Shown: positions 59,105-64,000 of the stretch, piece after piece
Position numbering within the stretch: position 1 is the stretch's first letter
How the letters are laid out: each line of letters opens with the position of its first letter
Origin: Hanleya hanleyi
Lineage: Eukaryota; Mollusca; Polyplacophora; Lepidopleurida; Hanleyidae
DNA: 64,000 bases
Assembly: GCA_036873755.1 (NCBI GenBank)
Contig: JAVTVY010020360.1
Location: 1-64,000 of the forward strand
Direction of reading: 5' to 3'
The notes under the pieces: generated by a model
Told to the model about the DNA's origin: nothing
Seen by the model: the letters and a program-made list of their open reading frames with translations, nothing else
Database searches by the model: none
Position numbers and translations under genes: made by a program

Positions 59105-59620
59105 CAACGCCCGGTGGTGGTGGTGGTGGTGGTGGTGTGTTGCCTGTGGTGGTGTGTGGTGGTGGTGGTGTGTGGTGGTGGTGGTAGTTGTGTGTGGTGG
59201 TGTGTGGTGGTGGTGGTGGTAGTGTGTGGTGGTGCGTACATACATACACACATACACACAGACGCATACATACACTTGCATACACACACACACGCACGCA
59301 TACACCCACACGCATACACACACTTGCATACACACACACACGCACGCATACACACACACGCATACACACACACGCATACACACACACACGCACACACAGA
59401 CGCATGCACACATGCATACACAGCCACACACACGCATACACACACGCACACATACACACAGACACACACACACACACGCATACACACAGACGCATACACA
59501 CAGACGCATACACACATGCACACGCCCGCACACGCACACACACACACACACACACGCAAGCACACACACACGCATACACACACAGATGCCTAAACACACA
59601 TGCATACACACAATATGACT
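59105..59620 (-). repeat. GGT tract plus AC-rich microsatellite, right arm
   Basis: Mirror of 55836-56290, somewhat longer (acacacgcatacacaca). The threonine/histidine and cysteine/valine frames are repeat artefacts. Confidence 0.95.
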
Positions 59621-59865
59621 GATTATTCACATGCAGGACATGAGAGCTTCTGGACCTGGGCCTGTGCACCACAGGTACGTGCGCATGCGAAAGATCACGT
59701 CACTAACTAGCTCTCCGGATCCGGTCACGTGACAGTAAACATGGAAAACCCCGGATGTAAGATAAGGACCCGGATGTGAAACCACAGTACCAGGATGAAA
59801 GACGGAGGAACTTTCTGAAATGATGGCTTCTGATTGGTCGATAGGACGGTCACCTCCCCTTTAAC

Positions 59866-59873
59866 TATAAATA
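59866..59873 (+). promoter_or_regulatory. TATA box of the right gene of element 2
   Basis: TATAAATA, 56 bp before the ATG at 59929. An inverted CCAAT (gattgg, 59832-59837) lies about 30 bp upstream. Confidence 0.55.
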
Positions 59874-59928
59874 CGGAAACACGCATGTTAGATGTACATT
59901 TCTCACAACCTGTACCAGACCCGATCAA

Positions 59929-60427
59929 ATGGAAAAGCCAGCCAATTCCAAGGCAGACGAGCAATCGTTGAAGATTGACGAAAAGGTGCCGGTTCCCGCT
60001 CGACTCCCCAAAAGAGTTACCAAAAGATACCCGCCCATAACTATGGAAATGATGGATGATTTCTTCAGTGTGGGTTACAGCTCAACCAGGGGAGAGCCCG
60101 GAGATCTCCGCTACCATCGCCAGCGATGCCTGACCTGCCTTGAAGGTGTACCCTTGGCCGGGTGTGATCTTTGCACGAGGAGAGAGGAGATTTCCCAGTG
60201 GGCGAAGTGAGAGCTTGCCACCAAAGGCCATTTTTTTCGATACTTTTATCCGAGCAGTAACATCCGGGTATTTGACCAACCGTTTACCATCATTAACCGG
60301 GCGTCGCTACAGCCCGTGCTGGACCAAGTGGACCAATTGGATGTCTTGGGTCTTCCAATGGGTCGTAGAGAGGGAGACCAATGTTACGTTCTTCGTAACC
60401 AAATTACGGAATCTTCCCATCGGGTGA
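59929..60427 (+). pseudogene. Chimeric truncated gene, right arm of element 2
   Basis: The frame 59929-60210 (93 residues) has the same basic N-terminus as its mirror copy, then RCLTCLEGVPLAGCDLC, a paired C-x2-C/C-x2-C motif suggesting a small zinc-binding module, and stops. The left copy is shifted just before this motif. The polymerase-like tail (60237-60427) lies in another frame and has lost about 40 bp around 60345-60355 that the left copy retains (the WAYEQRPNF codons). It still ends in PIG plus a stop. The gene is thus a fusion with further decay. AATAAA follows at 60726-60731. Confidence 0.55.
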
Positions 60428-60929
60428 ATGTATTCATCCATGCACTGATAAATACTCAGAATGCGCAAACAACTATCTGAGGATATGTTGCCTCAACGGT
60501 ATCCTGGCCTGCCCGACGATGATTAGAACAAACGGTTCTGAGCGAACATGGCCGAAGATGGAACTTTCTGAAATGGAGACTTCTGATTGGACAAGAATAC
60601 ATCTAACCGACAGGAACGAATATGACAGATGCAAATGATGGCCTCTGATTGGACAACAGTCTTCTTGAATTGTAAACATACCCAACGCGGCTGCCCCAGC
60701 GTGGGTATGATGTAACATTGGGGAGAATAAACTATAGGAAAAAACTTCTTGTTGTTGTTGTTCTCTCATGTCTCATCCTTGTTGTTGTTGTTGTTGTTCT
60801 CTCTCCAGATGGACGTCACTGCATTTCGAAGAATTAGTGACAATTCCATGGAATATCTAGAAAATCAGAGCTTCTGAGCTATTTCACCAGGGCGTTGAAG
60901 CATTGAGCTTGGTTTTGGCGGGCGTTGCT

Positions 60930-61720
60930 ACAAGATGACACCTCACACGACGCATTCGGACCAAGGATGGTCCATCTCTACACAAAATACCTTCCTTCAC
61001 TGCCCCAAAATACCCGCTTTCGCTACTACTCGTACTGATGACGTCACCAATGACGTCACAGATGCTGCGGACATGCCTCAAATCGGGGTGTACACCCCGA
61101 GAGCTACAACATGACACCTCCCACGACGCATTCGGACCAAGGATGGTCCATCTCTACACCAAATACCATCCTTCACTGCCCCAAAATGCCCACTTTCGCT
61201 ACTACTCGTACTGATGACGTCACCAATGATGTCACAGATGCTGTGGACAACCCTCAAATCGGGGTCTACACCCCGAGAGCTACAAGATGACGCATTCGGA
61301 CCAAGGATGGTCCATCTCTACCCCAAATACCTTCCTGTACTGCCCCAAAATGACCACTTTACTTACTACAACCAACTGCGCATGCGCAGATTAACGCGAC
61401 TTGCACTTAAAAACACGCCATTCTGACTCTACCCCACACAAGCTTCACTTTGACACATTGCACGACCCATTCGGACCCATAGCGGTCCATATCTACCCCA
61501 AGCACACCCCCCAAAATGCCTGCTTTCTCTAGACAGGATGCTCCGGCACGAGAGCTTCAAAATAAGACCTCATACGACACCATAGGATCAAAATGCCTGC
61601 TTTCTATACTACGGCCAGACTGCGCATCCGCAGACTATTGAAAACGGACAAACCATTATTCTAGTCGGATGCTCCTCCACGAGAGCTTCAAAGTAAGACC
61701 ACATACGACACAATAGGCTC
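60930..61720 (-). repeat. Element 2 array 3, right arm
   Basis: Mirror of 53506-54540: cattcggaccaaggatgg, tgatgacgtcaccaatgacg, ccccgagagctacaa, plus aactgcgcatgcgcagatta. Confidence 0.85.
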
Positions 61721-61744
61721 ATTAGGGGCTCACCTAGACCCCAA

Positions 61745-62390
61745 AACGTCCACCCCGTATGGACCTATACCCCATAGCCATGCAGTATAGGCCTATGGGC
61801 TTACCCAGACCTCGGTGAACTTTTCCAAAAATTTCACCGTTTCGCTTTTACCCTTCCCATCGTGTTCTAAATGACGAGACGTGAAAAACAAGTCCAAACA
61901 ACCCATATCACAATGAACGTGTGTGAATTTCCCAGGGTGGACATATACCCCCATAGCCAGTATGGAGCTATATGGACCTACACAGGCCTCGGTGAACTTT
62001 TCCAAAAAATTTCACCGTTTCGCTCCGGGACCCATCTCATCGTGTTCTAAATGACGAGAGTGAAAAACAAGTCCAAACAACCCATACCACAATGAACGTG
62101 TGTGAATTTCCCAGGTTGGACCTATAGCCCATAGCCAGTATGGAGCTATATGGGGCTATATACAGGCCTCGGCGAACTTTTTCCAAAAATTTCACCGTTT
62201 CGCTCCGGGACCCTTCCCATCGTGTTTTAAATGACGAGACGAGAAAAACGAGACCCCACAAGCCATAGTAAAGCCCACGAAAAAAAATTGACCACCCCCC
62301 ATATAGCCAGTATGGGACTATATGAGTCTATATACAGACCTACCCGGTACTTTTCCAAAAAATTCACCGTTTCGCTCCGGATCCACGTCT
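61745..62390 (-). repeat. Element 2 subterminal array 2, right arm
   Basis: About four units mirroring 52371-53505 (catcgtgttctaaatgacga, ccaaaaatttcaccgtttcg, gaacgtgtgtgaatttccc). Confidence 0.85.
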
Positions 62391-63551
62391 TACCCACCCC
62401 GTCGGATGCTAACTCACGTATCCTTCACAACGATACCTCACTCGACTCCATCGGCCCATTAGTGGCTCACCTACATCCCAAAACGTATATTTCCATATGC
62501 TTTACCTACAATTCCCTGTCTGCACAAGTGAAGAATGTTGAAAACGAACGACACACTAGTCCAGGCGGATGCCCCCTCACGTATCCTTCACAACGATATC
62601 TCACTCGACTCCATAGGACCATTAGTGGCCCACCTAGAACCCAAAACGTCTATTTCCATACCCTTCTCCCACAATTCCCTGTCTGCGCATGCGCAGAATG
62701 TTGACAACGGCCGACACACTAGTCCAGGTGGATGCCCCCTCACATATGCTTCACATTGATACCTAACTCGACTCCATCGGCCCATTAGTGGCTCGCCTAG
62801 ATCCCAAAACGTCTATTTCCATACCCTTTTCCAACAATTCCCTGTCTGCGCATGCGCAGAATGTTGACAACGAACGACACACTAGCCCAGGCGGATGCTC
62901 CCTCACGACTGCTTCACATTGATACCTCATACGACTCCATAGGACCACTAGTGGCCTACCTTGACCCTAAAACGTCTGTTTCCACACCCTTTTCCCACAA
63001 TTCCCTGTCTGCGCATGCGCAGAATGTTGACAACGGCCGAGACACTAGTCCAATCGGATGCCCCCTCACATATGCTTCACATTGATACCTCATACGACTC
63101 CATCGGCTCATTAGTGGCTCACCTAGATCCCAAAACGTCTATTTCCATACCCTTTGTCTATTGCGCATGCGCAGAATGACGATATTCCTACCCCACATCC
63201 ACCCAGTCGGATGCCCCCTCACATATGCTTCACATTGATACCTCACTCGACCCCATCGGTCCACTAAGGGCCCACCTAGACCCCAAAACGTCTATTTCCA
63301 TGCCCTTTGTCTACCGCGCATGCGCAGAATGACGATATTCCAATCCCACACCCACCCCATCAGATGCCCCCTCACATATGCTTCACATCGATACCTCACT
63401 CGACCCAATCTGACCATTAGTGGCCCACCTAGGCCCCAAAACGGCTATTTCCATACCCTTTGTCCACCGCGCATGCGCAGAATGACGATATTTTAACCCC
63501 ACACCCAGCCCATCAGATGCCCCTTCACGAATGCTTCACATTGATACCTCA
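62391..63551 (-). repeat. Element 2 subterminal array 1, right arm
   Basis: Seven to eight units mirroring 51226-52370, with ctgcgcatgcgcagaatg in most units. Confidence 0.9.
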
Positions 63552-63854
63552 TACGACCCAATCGGACCATGCAGCGTCTTTGAATTCTGGGGACTACTTT
63601 TTCTCCGCGGAACTTTTTCCCGCGACCGCATCACCACCAGGCCGCATCACCGCGGAAGAATACATGCCCAGGGGCCCTTTGCCGGAACTATAGTGACCCG
63701 GAGTTACCTCCCCTAGATTGGAACTCTTCTGTGTTGGAGGTAGTTTTCCCCCATCGATCACATGATCGCCACGTGACAAAGTTCCACCTCAAATTTTACA
63801 CGGGGGAACAAATAATGAGGTCAAGTTAACTCGAAATACTCTTTCCCTACTACT
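63552..63854 (-). repeat. Element 2 right terminal inverted repeat, outer part
   Basis: Reverse complement of 50522-50815, ending ccctactact. It lacks the hAT-like insertion present in the left arm. Confidence 0.85.
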
Positions 63855-63860
63855 GAGGAT
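63855..63860 (+). repeat. Right target-site duplication of element 2 (GAGGAT)
   Basis: Identical to 50516-50521, followed by gaatatcatgtc of the LINE. Confidence 0.9.
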
Positions 63861-64000
63861 GAATATCATGTCTTATTTAAATGTCAAAACTATAAGGATA
63901 TACGAGTGTCATTCATCAATACAATACAGAAAATGTTTCCATACTTCTCAAACCGAAAACCGAAAAGATTAAATTGGTACTTGGGAGTATCTCCAAATCT
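63861..64000 (+). pseudogene. LINE remnant, 3' part after element 2
   Basis: Continues the LINE C-terminal coding sequence: EYHVLFKCQNYKDIRVSF and KRLNWYLGVS, open to the window end. Together with LCTPCSCQSIED before the insertion it forms the usual Cys-Cys...His-Cys motif of LINE ORF2 tails, now separated by 13.3 kb. Confidence 0.75.

Larger units (their letters stand above)
50522..63854. mobile_element. Element 2: giant palindromic non-autonomous Polinton/Maverick-like element, 13333 bp
   Basis: The ends AGTAGTAGGGAAAGAGTATT and its reverse complement are bounded by GAGGAT at 50516-50521 and 63855-63860. The LINE reading (SIED, then EYHVLFKC) is restored if the element and one GAGGAT are removed, which fixes the borders exactly. 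The symmetry includes subterminal arrays with NRF1- and CRE-like palindromes, a gene 3' flank, a chimeric truncated gene reading outward in each arm, TG/AC and GGT/ACC microsatellites, and a 29-bp minisatellite. The asymmetric core holds a 509-bp satellite and the DR1 module. No complete replication or capsid gene is present. Confidence 0.8.

Noticed and set aside
55783..59672. Cys/Val-rich and His/Thr-rich frames of 100-230 codons
   Set aside because: Translations of TG/AC microsatellite and CCA/GGT tracts.

Overview
The window is animal nuclear DNA: spliced genes with GT-AG introns, a canonical 376-residue actin, a secreted C-type lectin, an IkappaB-like ankyrin fragment, LINE and SINE remnants, and very many foldback elements and minisatellites. 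The SINE family with a 5S-rRNA-related head and a (CACT)n tail, together with the actin and the C-type lectin, suggests a mollusc, perhaps a gastropod. That is an inference from repeat style, not a species call. Genes are sparse and most of the window is repeat.

Layout. 1-2222: a foldback element, then two exons of an IkappaB/Cactus-like ankyrin gene with a frameshift, the second exon also present as an inverted, decayed copy. 2223-7400: nested satellite-like repeats with about 1-kb duplications. 7400-13620: a three-exon gene for a signal peptide + C-type lectin domain + PAN/apple-like domain. Its introns hold several MITE-like inverted-repeat elements, and a decayed copy of its last exon lies downstream, split by a MITE. 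15545-19590: a 22-bp minisatellite of about 4 kb. 19600-29000: dispersed repeats, a 5S-derived SINE and a 35-bp minisatellite. 29244-31137: actin on the minus strand, with one intron carrying a TA-flanked MITE. 31250-33800: no gene recognised.

The most notable content is a pair of giant palindromic mobile elements. Element 1 (33810-42680, 8871 bp) is flanked by the 6-bp duplication CACGTT. Element 2 (50522-63854, 13333 bp) is flanked by GAGGAT and has landed inside a LINE reverse-transcriptase gene whose reading frame resumes on the other side. Both begin AGTAGTAGGGA and end with its reverse complement. A 5'-AG terminus plus a 6-bp target-site duplication is the hallmark of Polinton/Maverick elements. 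Each arm carries subterminal repeat arrays, a minisatellite and one copy of a truncated gene resembling the N-terminal region of Polinton-type family-B DNA polymerase. The two genes in each element point outward from the centre and have mirrored TATA boxes. Neither element carries a recognisable integrase, ATPase, protease or capsid gene, so both look like non-autonomous, symmetric (defective-interfering-like) derivatives. This family is the best candidate for an undescribed system here.

Between the two elements, 42687-49250 holds a diverged dispersed repeat, a hairpin element, and a 1.1-kb element whose two ends are arrays of a GATATC-centred palindrome. No tRNA gene, intact rRNA gene or CRISPR array was seen.
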